In this document: positions 1-11,644 of the stretch, piece after piece | How positions within the stretch are numbered: position 1 is the stretch's first letter | How the letters are laid out: every line of letters starts with the position of its first letter | Assembly (NCBI GenBank): GCA_963920575.1 | Contig: OY986969.1 | Location: 754,001 to 818,000 of the forward strand | From: Narthecium ossifragum | Taxonomy: Eukaryota; Streptophyta; Magnoliopsida; Dioscoreales; Nartheciaceae | Length of the DNA stretch: 64,000 bases | Direction: 5' to 3' | Notes under the pieces: model-generated | Databases searched by the model: none | What the model was told of the DNA's origin: nothing | What the model saw: the letters and a program-made list of their open reading frames with translations, nothing else | Translations under genes and position numbers: made by a program

Positions 1-395
1 GAAATAAAAGAACTAGGATTATTGCTTTTACTAAGATAGCAAGTAATCCTTTACAATCGTTTTTTTTTAACAAAACAAACAAAGTTCACGTACCGTTAAT
101 CCAGAAAATGAATGAAAGAGAAGGAAGACGAATCCGACGAAGAAATTCCGCTTGATCGAGGCCAGTGTGCCACACTGTGCCCTTAAGCTATATTTGCCCA
201 CCACCCCTTGCTTCTGATTCTTCAGACAAAAAGCTCTCATGGTACAACGATCCACCGCGATTGGAGGAAAGCCGGCCGTCCGATCGCCCTTCGAGGTCCG
301 AGATGGTATGGTACTCTCAATCAGGACCCTCTATTATGCAAGTGGTGTGGTGAGGAGTGTATGCATGAGTAAGCTTAGAATGGCTGGTATGTGGT

Positions 396-407
396 CCTAT
401 TTATAGG
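396..407 (-). promoter_or_regulatory. TATA box of a possible leftward gene
   Basis: Read on the minus strand this is CCTATAAATAGG, a good plant TATA box. The repeated CACGTCA motifs at 457-645 would lie just upstream of it, so a gene transcribed leftwards could start near 365 and run off the window. A short minus-strand open frame at 67-255 lies downstream but I do not recognise its product. The promoter role is inferred only from the motif arrangement. Confidence 0.35.
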
Positions 408-456
408 CTAGCTAGGCTAGTTGATCAGCCATTTAGTGGGGGAGGTGAAGAGACTC

Positions 457-645
457 ACCACGTCAGCGCCACGTTATCAGTAACCGCTGCTGCCACGTCA
501 GCGCCACATCATCAGTAACCGTCAAGTCATGGGCTGCCACTCTGCCACATCACCAGTAACTGCTACTTAGTGGGGAGCTGAACCGACGCCACGTCATCAG
601 TAACAGTCACCTAGGAGCACATGGGCTGTCACCTCATCCATAACT
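457..645. repeat. Degenerate repeats with clustered CCACGTCA motifs
   Basis: Four to five imperfect copies of a unit like GCCACGTCATCAGTAACNG occur at about 458-480, 492-520, 543-560, 588-604 and 629-645. Each carries CCACGTCA or a one-base variant. On the other strand this is TGACGTGG, the core bound by plant bZIP factors, and some copies extend to CCACGTCATC, the core of the plant unfolded-protein response element. They lie directly upstream of the leftward TATA box at 396-407. Confidence 0.5.
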
Positions 646-1591
646 GCCCAGTCATGAATATCATGGGGAGACTAAGAGTCATAACTGACTCAACCCATTT
701 CTGGTGAATTGATGGCTCACTTATGTGGCTCAGACCAATTGTGACTGTTCAGAAAGATGAACAGTCACCTACCACGTATGCAAAAATGCATGCGTGGCGT
801 ACACGTGACGCCCACATGGACGCACACGTCACCGGCACCAGTCCTACGGCCGACCGACCGGAGGCGGATGGCCGGCGGCCGGTGGCACACGCACGTGCAC
901 ATGGGCTGTCACCTCTCTCTAGTTCTCACACACTTCAAACTATAGATGCCCAAGGCTCTATATAAACTAGAGAAATATTCTTGTCCTAAGCAATATGGGA
1001 CTAAACTTTTACACACTCATATGGGCTTCATATGACTCTCTTCTTAACTGGGCTTTAACATGCCCTTTTGATTCAACACATATATATATCTATAAGGTTC
1101 GATATTGAAGTGGCCTACGGATTTAGATGACCCTAATCTAGGGTTAAAACCCTATGGATCGACATATACGGCCGTTGCGATGGTCGAGCTGAGTAGGCTT
1201 TAAATGTGGATTAAGTCTTAATTACTCATAATAAGAAAAAAACTAAACTACTTAATTAGGAGGTTTTGGCATGATCCATGCTAACTTCTTGCCCACGCAA
1301 CAAGCATAAATGCATTGATCTTCTAAAAAAGAAATGACATTTTGTGAGGATCGATACCGAGATATGTTACTTATGAGGCAGCCTTCAGTTGGTGGTCCTG
1401 GAAACTTGACGTGGATTCAAACCTAATTTTGATAGATATATCTATCTTATAAAAGCAATGTTTAAGACGTGATATCTGAATCATATATATCTAGTGCACA
1501 CGTGACGAAGGGGGGAGAGAGGGAAAGGGAGAGAGAGATAGAGCAACAATGGAGGTAGTGGTTATCATTACCAGGTGACACGGGGTTCACA
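646..1591. other. Intergenic, no gene recognised
   Basis: No convincing coding exon is visible. There is a G-box-like GCACGTGC near 890 and a plus-strand TATATAAA near 959, but no open frame worth calling follows them. A GA-rich tract lies near 1510-1545. Confidence 0.5.
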
Positions 1592-1992
1592 TCACCCTTA
1601 TAAAGAGTAATAACGGTTAATCTGCATTAATTCATATCCCCTAAGTTTCTTTATATATATTCTCTAAGTTTGCTTTATATAAAGCTACATTAATTCATAT
1701 CAACCTAAGTTCATTAATTCATATTAATCTAAGTTCTATTAATATTATCTTATGCAATATGCAAAGACTTATATTTATTTTATATACCCTAAGTTAGACT
1801 TATAATATTTTATTTTATATTTTATTGGCTATGTTTTATGGTGACAGTGAACAAAAAGCTATGACCAACCTTCGAACCCTGAACTATCTACGGGTCAACA
1901 CAGCCATCTAACCAGACAAACTACAGGGAGTTTGTTAAAATTTTATATTAACAATAACTAAAAACTGTGCCAGGGGCACATGTGAGTACTAG
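1592..1992 (+). mobile_element. Non-autonomous Helitron, copy 1
   Basis: The element begins TC and ends CTAG, with A before the 5' end and T after the 3' end, as expected for Helitron insertion between A and T. A short hairpin, GTGCC-AGG-GGCAC at 1967-1979, lies nine bases before the CTAG. The interior is AT-rich and non-coding. It is closely similar along its whole length to 54046-54420 and shares its 5' end with 4150-4341. No Rep/helicase is encoded, so movement would depend on an autonomous element elsewhere. Confidence 0.75.
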
Positions 1993-2005
1993 TAATATAT
2001 ATATA

Positions 2006-2521
2006 GGCTAAAGTATGCGTTTCGTACCTGGGTTTTCAGACAAATTTTTATGTGATACCTGGGTTTTNNNNNNNNNNNNNNNNNNNNNNNNNNNNNNNNN
2101 NNNNNNNNNNNNNNNNNNNNNNNNNNNNNNNNNNNNNNNNNNNNNNNNNNNNNNNNNNNNNNNNNNNNNNNNNNNNNNNNNNNNNNNNNNNNNNNNNNNN
2201 NNNNNNNNNNNNNNNNNNNNNNNNNNNNNNNNNNNNNNNNNNNNNNNNNNNNNNNNNNNNNNNNNNNCCCCCAAGTTCTCCCATCAGCTGCCGTAGGCGC
2301 TGCCGCCGGCGACGAGCTTCGCCGTTACGAACGGCATCACGTAGAGGAAGAAGGAGGCTGTCCGGTCACGTGTTCGGCCGCCGTTAGACCGGCAGACGCA
2401 GGTGGACGGAGGAACCAATTAAAAATGGTTCGCGAAACATAGATATTCAATGCCTACTTTTCAAAATCCAGGTATCACATAAAAATTTGTCTGAAAACCC
2501 AGTTACCAAACGCATATTTTA

Positions 2522-2524
<3 letters not shown>
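2006..2524. mobile_element. Long-TIR DNA transposon (Mutator-like?), interrupted by gap
   Basis: About 60 bases at 2006-2067 recur as an inverted copy at 2464-2524 with few mismatches (both hold GGGTTTTCAGACAAATTT). Long terminal inverted repeats around a GC-rich interior suggest a Mutator-like element, perhaps carrying captured sequence at 2268-2463. It sits in a TA tract, so a 9-bp target duplication cannot be distinguished from the repeat. Much of the interior is lost in the assembly gap, and no transposase is visible. Confidence 0.6.
2068..2267. other. Assembly gap (200 Ns)
   Basis: A run of exactly 200 undetermined bases, probably a fixed-size scaffold gap, so the true length is unknown. 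Open frames drawn across it are meaningless. Confidence 0.98.
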
Positions 2525-2590
<66 letters not shown>

Positions 2591-2598
2591 ATATATAT
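2525..2598. repeat. (TA)n microsatellite
   Basis: A nearly pure TA dinucleotide run next to the inverted-repeat element. It probably served as that element's insertion target. Confidence 0.95.
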
Positions 2599-3215
2599 GG
2601 AAAAGAGATAAATACCCATCGGGAGTAAGCTTTTTTAAGACATCTTTTAGCAAAAATTGTTTGATTATAGAATACTAGATAAGACTTTGAGATCATGTTA
2701 TGCACCAGCTGCTTTACCACTCAACCACGGGAATGTTGTCCCATATGTCGTCACCTTTGGAATAAGCTTTAATATTATCTAATATCATATGATATCCAAA
2801 TAGATAGGGTTTAAATCAATTTCACTATATAATTATAATATTTCTCCTTTATTTGATAGTTATAGGCTTTAACCCTAGATTAGAAAACCCTAGCCTCACC
2901 ACCCCTTAAAGGAGATGCTAGATAGGAGATGCTAGATGGAGAGCAAAGAGTTGGTAATGCAAAAATTTCAAAACTAAGCTGTATGTTTTTTTTCCCTTCT
3001 TTTTCAGAGGCTTCTATCAATAACATACTGATCACTATCACACGAACTATTTTGAATGTTTCTCATATAATAATTAATAGAGATTACCTTGATGAAATTG
3101 TCCATGTTTGTAATCTTTTCTAAGCCGGCAAGGAACTCCCTGATCAGCTTCTCTTCTCCAGTGATGTAATTAATAAGGCTATTAATGGCCACGAGTCATC
3201 AAACTCTCTAGATTT
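2599..3215. other. Intergenic, no gene recognised
   Basis: AT-rich sequence with short frames only. A minus-strand patch near 2690-2730 loosely resembles a tRNA D-arm, but no tRNA can be folded there. Confidence 0.5.
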
Positions 3216-3860
3216 CACTACAACAAGAAAAGGCTTTTAGTGACGATTATTTTAGCATTTAACCGTGAGAAATAATCACCGCTAACCGGTTTATCAACAA
3301 TTCGACAATTGCTGCTAGATGTCCCGTCGACAAAGGTTTAGGGGCGATTATTTCTTTTATCGGTGAAAGTATTCATAATCTCCGCCGGAAAGCATGACAT
3401 TTGCCGGTGATTAAATTGATTTTTTAGTGGTAATTACAATTGCCACCCCACCAAAAGTATGTACTATAAAAATTGAAAAAAGGGAAATTAAATCTTGATT
3501 AATATCATAATCACATAAGTCCATATGGATAATTGTAATTAATATTAAATCACATCAGCTTAGGTGGATAACTAATTAATGTAGTAATATTGTTGTCTCT
3601 AATTTCATGTAGGCTATTAGGTATAATAAGTGAGTGATTTTTAATATAAGGAATAGTTTCTAACTTCATGTAGACAATGTAGACTAATTTTTTTTTCTAT
3701 TTTGAGACTATCTTTTAGTGATGATTGTATTGAACCATCATACATGTAATCTTTTTCAACAATTTCATCAATTACCGCTAGAAAGTTGTCGTATGAGTAT
3801 AATAGCAACAATTGACTAAATGCGGTTAAAAAAATGCCGTTAAATCCTCGATTTAACTTT
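3216..3860. mobile_element. CACTA-type terminus and subterminal repeats
   Basis: The sequence opens with CACTACAACAAGAAAAGG, matching the usual plant CACTA (En/Spm) terminal inverted repeat. It is followed by subterminal motifs such as TTTAGTGACGATTATTT, ACCGCTAA and GCCGGTGATTAAA, and similar words (TTTTAGTGATGATTGTA) recur near 3712. No matching inverted terminus and no transposase are seen. This looks like a fragment or a short non-autonomous copy, and the right boundary is a guess. Confidence 0.5.
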
Positions 3861-4149
3861 CAACATAAAGTCAAAAAAAAAAAAATTATCCATCAATGAT
3901 CACGTACGATAGAGGCTGACTGATCAATTACTACACATCAATGTTTATCCTATATTAATTAGTTCTAATGTAATAATACCCAAATTCTAGTACATGTATC
4001 CTTTGTACGCTGATACACATGTAGAATTTAATACATGAAGACGACTCTCTAACTGAAAAAAAAACAAAGAAAGGAAAGAAAAATGAGATAGAAAGGATCA
4101 CCAAGAAACAGTGATCGAACACAGGCCATATGCTTTATATATATATATA

Positions 4150-4341
4150 TCAACCTTATAAGGAACAATAATGGTTACAATCGTTTTCCCCTTATTAGTT
4201 TATTTACATGTTCATTTTCCCTAAGTTAGTTTTATATATATTCCTAGATTTACATATAGATATTCCTTAATCATCCTTATATAATGATTAATAGAAAAAT
4301 TATTGGGTGATTACCCTGCCAAGTGGCAGGGGCCCCACTAG
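4150..4341 (+). mobile_element. Non-autonomous Helitron, copy 2 (short)
   Basis: It starts TCAACCTTATAAGG like the copy at 54046, ends CTAG, and is flanked by A and T. Its 3' hairpin, CTGCC-AAGT-GGCAG at 4316-4329 and eight bases before CTAG, differs in sequence from that of the other two copies. It is therefore a relative with a shared 5' end and a different 3' end, about 192 bases long, and non-coding. Confidence 0.6.
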
Positions 4342-4791
4342 TATAGATATAGCACACGAAAACCCTTCATGTACACATCAAGCACCTTGTTTTTTTGATA
4401 CCATAGTTTATTTAAGTTGTAGGTCAAGATGTGTTTTGAGGGGATGAATGGATGGAGAGTGTTGCTCAATTAATATGCATACAAATGTCAAACGATAGAA
4501 CAAGTTCATGACGTAAAGGAAAGCTTTGACGCGGTTGCGTCTTCTTTCTTCCATGCATTCATTCTACGACTAAGAAAATAACACACAACCCTAATGAAAC
4601 TTATGTGTTCGTCTTCCGTCATTACTACGTACTATATATAGTGGAAGGCTCTCTAGTTATCCACGATCGAGAAGACTGAGAAGAGATAGTCATGACTAAT
4701 TGATATTTATCGTAGAAATGCGTACGTACACGTTCTCATGATGTCACGGATGATCCCAACTGATCCCGTACGTTGACTATGATAGATAAAC
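4342..4791. other. Intergenic, no gene recognised
   Basis: No coding or RNA feature is supported here; only short AT-rich frames are present. Confidence 0.5.
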
Positions 4792-4794
4792 TTA

Positions 4795-5075
4795 AGGATG
4801 TTTGGTCGTTTGTATTAGCTGATGCATGCATGAGCTAATGCAGCATTTTGATCTATACCTGCATTAACTGATGCATGCAAAAGGTTGTTTGATTGACCAC
4901 TGCATTAACTGATGCATGCATCAGTTAATGCAAAAAGGGCCTCAAATGCTGCATTAGTAGATGCAATGCAATGCATTGTTTTATCAGATGCAATGCAATG
5001 CATTGTTTTAGCAGATGCAATGCACTGCATTGAACAATGCACTGCATTAGCTTATGCAAGCAACCAAACGCCCCC
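4795..5075. mobile_element. Harbinger/Tourist-like MITE with TTA duplication
   Basis: A 281-base element flanked by TTA at 4792-4794 and 5076-5078. The ends are inverted repeats of the GGRNGTTTGGT type followed by TTAGCTGATGCA-like sequence. The interior holds several GATGCAATGCAATGCATTG-type subrepeats and many TGCATGCA palindromes. Size, target duplication and terminal motif fit PIF/Harbinger MITEs. No coding capacity is seen; the minus-strand frame here is a translation of the repeats. Confidence 0.7.
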
Positions 5076-5269
5076 TTAGCTTTGATTCTTTTGAAATACT
5101 TACATAACTTTGACACTACGTAGTTTGCATTAAAGTATACTTCGTATACATTAACGTAAATGGCCTGAGTTTCTTCACATAATATTTTATTGGTTTTTCA
5201 AAAAAAATTTTTTTTTGGAAAGTTGAGTCCAAAACCGAACGATTCGTCTAAAAGAACATATCTCCCAGT

Positions 5270-5433
5270 CCGTTATGGGCCCAAATTTGGGGCTGAAGCC
5301 CGTATTTAAATTGCAGATAAAGGGCCCTTGAAACTAGTTAGTGGTTAGAGGGCCCGGCCCATCTATGTTAAGACGGAAGAAAGAAGTCCGACCGACGAAA
5401 TAGCGAGGAACTTTTGGTTGGAAGCGGCGGCCC
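5270..5433 (+). promoter_or_regulatory. NAA30 promoter and 5' leader with site II motifs
   Basis: Several TGGGCC/GGCCCA motifs (for example ATGGGCCCAA near 5276, GGGCCC near 5323 and GGCCCGGCCCAT near 5352) lie within 170 bases of the NAA30 start. Site II TGGGCY motifs are typical of housekeeping plant genes and are bound by TCP factors. No clear TATA box is seen, which also fits a housekeeping promoter. Confidence 0.45.
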
Positions 5434-7909
5434 ATGGCGGCGGAGGTGGCGGTGGTGGATTTCTCGCCGGAGGAGATCGAGTACGTTAGCTACGGTGGGG
5501 AGCACCACCTCCCTCTCATCATGCGGCTTGTCGATGAGGAGCTCAGCGAGCCCTACTCCATCTTCACCTATCGCTACTTCGTCTACCTCTGGCCCAGCCT
5601 CTCCTTTCTCGTACTCTCTCTTCTCTCCTCTCCTCTCTGTCTCTTTATCTAGGGTTTATTCGCTCTTTCTATCTTTAGAAATATATCTTTACTGTCGGAA
5701 TTTCTTGGAATTTGTGTTGTTTTGGGGATCTTTAGGCGTTCCACAAGGGCAAGTGCGTGGGCACGGTGGTGTGCAAGATGGGAGAGCACCGGAACACCTT
5801 TAGAGGGTACATAGCCATGCTCGTCGTCATCAAGCCCTACAGGGGCAAAGGCATAGGTAAGCGGATTCTTGTTCGGGATTGATGAAGTTCTTGGTTATTT
5901 ATATGGAAACTCGATAGAAAAGAAGCGATCTTGGCTAGCTTTCTTTGGTTGTAGACAGAGTAGGATGAGGCATTGGAATGGAAGAGAACGGTATGAGTGT
6001 TTCTGGTCGATTCAAGTGGGAAAAAAATGGTTTGATTGATGAGAACTGTTCTGTTTTTTCTTTTTCTTTTCTTTTGTTTGGTGCTTACTCTTGTAGGAAT
6101 CATACTAGGGGAAAAGAAGTGTTGCTATACTGTGATAGTCTTTGGTGTTTCGTCTTGTAAAATTGGAATAAAGATAGTGTTAAAAGAGGGATTATTGGCC
6201 TAATTAGGAAAACGATTAACTAGCTTTTCTTGTTTGAAGGCTCTTGGTAGTTTCTGTTGCATGAAATGAAAAAGGATTCCTCCTGATTCGACTAATTAGT
6301 ATAGGCTATGTTGGAGAATGTTGAAGTTGGTGCAGTTTTATATTTATGAAATTTCCTAATCATTTACTGCTTTATGATTAGGAATTGAAAAAAAAAAACA
6401 AAAAGCAATCATTCCTTTGAGACTATAGTAAATAATGATCAACCCTAGTGTTTTTAGTATCAAATTTCACCCAAATTTCTGGTAAATCAGTACCTAGAGC
6501 TAGCATTTTCTTGGGCGTGAGGTCAACAATATCTAATGGACTGGCTCAAGTGTGTGGTGGGCTTCCATATCTCATGTTGTTCCTGCCTTCAATATGAGCA
6601 TTGGTAGCCCATAGGCTAATAAGTGCCATGGTTTCTTTAAGCTTCACAAACTTCCAATGCATATCACATTTACACCTCCTTTGTTCAATTGACAATATCT
6701 CTTCGCAGAACTTCTACTCATGTTATAATTCAGAATGCACCAGGGAAGAAGATCTTCTCCCTTCCATCACCAGTTTGTTTGCGTAGCCTAAATCTGCTTA
6801 TAAGTACCTGACCTAATGTTGTGTGCTGATGAAATGCATCCTCTTTTGACAGATACTTGATATTTTTTTCATGATATCGTTGATATTGTTGTTTAGGTGA
6901 CATCGTCCTATAGTTCTTTGATTTTAGGTCCCAGGATGATGGCATCTGATTCATTTGGCGACATTTGTTTATTTGTTTGTTTTATTTTTTGCACCTGTAT
7001 AATGCTCTTGAGCTGACGATGCTGTTCTCGATGTTGCAGCAACCGAGCTTGTCACTAGATCTATCCAAGTGATGATGGAATCAGGCTGCGAGGAGGTACC
7101 TTACTATCCCTGACAATGTTAAAACTTCTTGGAGTAAATGACTTTATAATCTTCTTTTAGAAACCAAATTCCGCCTGTGAGGCAATCTACAATGTTAGAT
7201 TTTCCCAAAGCTTCTGATGATCTTGAAACCATCTTTTCCTCCATTATATCATATAGAGGTTAGCTGCTCTTGAAAAGCTGCTCTTATTAAGACATACTGT
7301 CTATGAAATTCTGCCTTCGAAGAATTTGGTAAAAAAGAGCCTACCTAGTGCCTGTCATGCCATATTCATGTCATGAGAGTAATTTTTTCTCATAGCCTGA
7401 AATATACGCATCTTGAGTTTTTCCTTTCATGGTAACGGTTCTTCACCTCCTGTTCCCATCTGATTTGCCAAGATTATTTGCCCAGAAGCTATGATTTTCT
7501 GGATCTTGAAGAGTGAAGAAGTTGGAAGTCCTTATGTCTCAATTTGTTGTTTCTTAAGTCTGATCTAAGGTGTTTCTGTGCACTATGAATTTATAATTCT
7601 GATCTGTAAGCATTAGTCAACAATTACCTAGAGGAACATGTTTGCTGACATGGAAAATTATACGGTCATCTGAAGGTGACACTAGAAGCAGAAGTCACAA
7701 ACAAGGGAGCTCTCGCTCTATATGGCCGTCTAGGCTTTATAAGAGCAAAGAGGTTGTTCCGCTACTACCTGAATGGTGTGGATGCTTTCCGCCTAAAGCT
7801 ACTGTTCCCACGTCCAGAGCATAACATGCTTATGGAACTGAATGAAGGCAACCACCATCCTTATGAAAGCACAGAGGCTGCTTACCCGCAACTTCATCAA
7901 AATCTCTAG
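5434..7909 (+). CDS. NAA30: N-alpha-acetyltransferase 30, NatC catalytic subunit
   Basis: Four exons join in phase to 195 residues: 5434-5610, 5736-5856, 7040-7095 and 7676-7909. The product is a GNAT-fold enzyme that moves acetyl from acetyl-CoA to protein N-termini such as Met-Leu and Met-Ile, working with NAA35 and NAA38 at the ribosome. Visible landmarks are [17 protein letters not shown] near the N-terminus, [19 protein letters not shown], the acetyl-CoA loop motif YRGKGIA around residue 98, and the [13 protein letters not shown] segment with [13 protein letters not shown] in the last exon. All are typical of plant MAK3/NAA30. The start is the first ATG of the conserved frame, in context CCCATGGCGG. 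Introns are GT-AG and the longest is about 1.2 kb. Length matches plant homologues and nothing appears broken. Confidence 0.93.
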
Positions 7910-10129
7910 CTCGAGGTAGAAACATAGCTCGTTTTCTTGCTGTGCTAAATTCTCTCTCTACAGTCTGGGCTTTATAATGTTGTATTTCTCTTTCCAAATG
8001 CTAGTTATTCATTCCCAAGCTTACAAAAGATCCATTTGCAAAAAGCCTATGAGATGAATACCCGATTACTAGCATCCTCCAACCTTCGGTCCTGAATTTT
8101 TTTATTTTTTTTATTTTTATGGTTACTGTTATTCTCCTACTGACTTGTATAGTATCATTTTTGTTATATGATTACACCAGATCATAGTATGGTCAGTTAA
8201 GGTGGTCTTTTTAAGTTAAAAGTAAGTGGCCCTTTCGGTTTGAATGTCCAATTATTTTTTCTACCATCGGCATTGCATTGCTTTCTAAAACAATAACCAT
8301 ATATTGTACTCGGTGATTGGAACATCTTATTTGATAGAGGGTAGGTAATCTATCTTGTTGCTTTCCAATTGTTTTGACACATGAGGAGATTGCTCCTAAT
8401 AAGTATGACCATAAGATAGAGGGTATTTAACGGTGCATTTTATTAGCTTAGATCAAAAGCTTCCATCCCCTTTCGTTAAAGCACTCTATTCCTGTTTCTC
8501 CTCTTCCTGCACCTTGTTTCTTTTCTCTGGTTTGCAGCTCCTAGGGGTATCAAGGGCTTAATACCATGAACAAAAAGGATAGAAAGTAGAAAGGAGGGAT
8601 CAGGTTTGACGAGGGGAGGGAGGGGTCTTAAAGACCAGATTGCTGGATTCTGGTGGTCTTCCCTGCTTCCAACACGGTTCAGCGATGGGTTCATCATCAG
8701 TACATAGCAAAAAACAGAGGATTCAGAAAAACAAGAAAAGGGAGAAGAAGAGAGTGAAACTAAGAGTCAGGAAATAGGAAAAACAGCACCCATCATCATT
8801 GATGAACATGACTATCTTCATAAAATGTCCTTATACATGTCCAAATCCTTGCCAGTGACAAGCAGAGGAGACGCATGATATCCTCCTCCTCGGCTTCTCC
8901 GGTCCTGTGTCTCCTTCTTCGCTGATGTGGTCGGCGTTAAGGAAACACACTTGGCGCACCCGAGTCCGCATCGTCCCTGCCTGCCGCCGGAGGCTGACCA
9001 CCCGGTACCGATGGCTGCCATATGCGGATTCTGGACGACGCATTTGCTTGGTTTTGGCACCGATCATGAGCTCTTTTTTTTTGATTAGATAAAAAAGAAG
9101 AAAGAAAATAGGCATAGCAGATCATAGCGATTGGTGGGGAAAAAGTCAGATCGCTCCCGACCATCTAGCCCAGCTTGTCACCTCATGCTCTAATGAATTT
9201 AGCTCGCGGGGATGTGGATGAAGTAAGAAGCAACCGATTGAGTCGTGAGCTATTCTTTCATAGAATGATAGTGGCGCAGGGTAAACGTGAACCTCTCTAT
9301 GGGAGAGACAATCAGATTTCTCAAGGGGAGAAACCAAAAACCTTAATTTTTATTCATCATCAAAACTGACCCTTACAAACCCTAAGTCCTCCTTTTATAT
9401 ATTTAAGAAGAGACCATACCAACTCATACATGGACTCAAACATAATTAACCTAATCCAAGTACTAAATCCGGAATTTCAAGAGGAGAAAACCTACTATAA
9501 ATAGGAAATTTGTCAAAAATGAAAAGACCGAACAAACTGTCTAAAAAGAAAAGTTTTTCACTAAAACGAGTTTTTAAGCCAAAGGAAAAGGAATCTGAAG
9601 ACTCGGAGGTCAGGGTCATGGAGAGATCTTCGATCTCCGATGAATCATGACGGCCTCGTCGAGCCGGTCGTTTCGACTGGTCGCACGCCCTGATCGGACA
9701 TTGTGGTCGAAAGTTATGCCCATCCGACGGTCGGGGTCGTACGGAGATATGAGTCGGACGGATGGAGTCCGAACGCGTCCGGATCGTCTTGGGATCGTCT
9801 TGGGAGCTGCTCCGGATCGGACTCGATCAGGTCTGAGTTTGGTCTGCATTAGATAGGGGATGAAAAGCTTTTTTCTTTTCTTTTTTTTGACTAATTGAAC
9901 CACAGCATGGGGAAAACATAACAAAAATGTTACAAAGCTTTTATTGGATGATATAGAAATCATTTGACGGCTAATAAATGCACTGTTTATTACTGTGGTG
10001 CATTATGCACCATGCACGGCACGCACGCCCCCTCGATCGGTATTTTTGACTATATGGCAAAAAAAGAAAAGAAAAAACCTACCTTTTTTTTTTTTAATTT
10101 CCGACAACATTTGGCTAAAATCTATGTAA
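7910..10129. other. NAA30 3' flank and intergenic sequence
   Basis: The first 200-300 bases are probably NAA30 3' untranslated sequence. The rest holds only short frames in all directions, a GC-rich patch at 9640-9840, and T-rich runs near 8100 and 10082. No gene, RNA or mobile-element boundary could be supported. Confidence 0.5.
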
Positions 10130-11110
10130 TTAACGTTCGGAGGGTTAGCCGCCGCTGAATGATAGAAGAGTATCAGTGGCGACCATAATTAGGGCTAAAA
10201 ATCTGCACATAATTCTGTATTTTTAACGTCTGAAATGTTGGCCGCGACGAAATAGTGTGGTTGCCGCTAATTCCTTCACGGTGGCAAATTGGCGCCGCTA
10301 ATACTCTTTTAATTTCCAGCCGCTGTGTCGTCTAATCGTGACTTTCAGTGGCGGATCCTCTTTTAATTTCCAAGTGCCGTCGCTAATACTCTATTCGTTT
10401 TCAGCTGCTTGTCGTCTAATCGTGGCTTTTAACGGCGGATACTCTTTTAATTACCGGCCTTCGCCGCTAATACTCTTTTAATTTCCAGCTGCGCGTCGTC
10501 CAATCATGACTTTTAGCGACGGATAGTCTTTTAATTTCCAGACGCTGTAGCCGATATCCCTTAGCAGCGACGGAATGGACATGATTGGATGGAATCGACG
10601 GAATTGTTCACGTGTTTGGCAGCCGCTGCCGATTCCATTTCTCCGGAATGCATGGAATCCGTCAAGCCAGGGATTCCATTTTTCCAGGGTCACGGCGTGG
10701 CGGCTTGACGCCGCCCTGTTGGAATCGCGGATACGATTCCGCCAGACGCGCTCTTAATTTTCAGCTACGTGTCGTCTAATCGTGACTTTTGGTGGCGTTA
10801 AATTGGCTGTCGCTAATACTCTTTTAACTTCAGTTGCGTGTCTTCTAATTGAAACTTTTAGCGGCGGTCAAGTAATACTCTTCAACCTCCCCGCGGTTCC
10901 TTGCTTAGTCATAAATCTCGACTTTTAGCGGCACGAATTAGCGGCAACTATTTCACCACGGCCAACATTATCGCCGTTGAAAGTGCGGAATTACAAGTTC
11001 GACCTTCAGCGGCCATCATATGGTCGCCGCTAATAGGTCCCCCCTTAAAAGTTTTAACTTGGTGGTGATTCTTCTGACTTTTAGCCACTAATTACGGTTC
11101 TAATGATGTT
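10130..11110. repeat. CACTA-like subterminal repeat array
   Basis: Degenerate copies of a unit of about 80-90 bases recur at roughly 10265, 10335, 10390, 10450, 10745 and 10810. The shared words are CGCCGCTAATACTCTTTTAA, TTTCCAGCTG, GTCGTCTAATCGTGACTTTT and AGCGGCGG. Such GC-rich direct and inverted subterminal arrays are typical of plant CACTA transposons. No CACTA terminus or transposase is found nearby, so the family is inferred. A distinct GGAATCG-rich stretch at about 10545-10757 interrupts the array and may be a nested insertion. Confidence 0.55.
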
Positions 11111-11644
11111 TTTTAATGGTGTACCGTGTACAATCATACGCAAGTAAAACAATTAAGACTTTGCTTACTATCATGAATACAAGCTTGTGTAACACGAGAA
11201 TGTTTTAACATTACTTGGAGTATCATAGTACTAACTATGTATACAACCGTGTGTAGGTGGATAAAAAAAAATCACCATTAAAAAGAAAAAAAAGAAATAT
11301 TAACATTGAACTTTCAAATTCAACCCACACAACATAGAAGATGTTAATGAGGTTTGTCTCACTCTCAAATTGACAGACTGAAGCAGTTACGTAAGTGCTA
11401 CAGAATTGACCTTGGCCGTCGGATCTTCATCCGATGATGGGACGTTACCTTGACCGTCAGATTTGAGACATATGGAGTAAGATTACCTTTTAGATTACAT
11501 AAGATTAAGTGATTTCTCCGTACACAAGGTGCTTTTATTTGACGTGTCTAGAAGATAATCTTTTTTTTTTTTTTGTTGCAATAAGCGGCTCTTTTCTCAG
11601 TATGATACAATAGCAAATAGCAAATGGATAAAGTTTTGTTTAAA

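Noticed and set aside
2008..2387. Several open frames across the N run
   Set aside because: They are mostly undetermined residues and have no evidential value.
2690..2735. tRNA-like D-arm sequence on the minus strand
   Set aside because: No anticodon or T arm can be folded and no B box follows.
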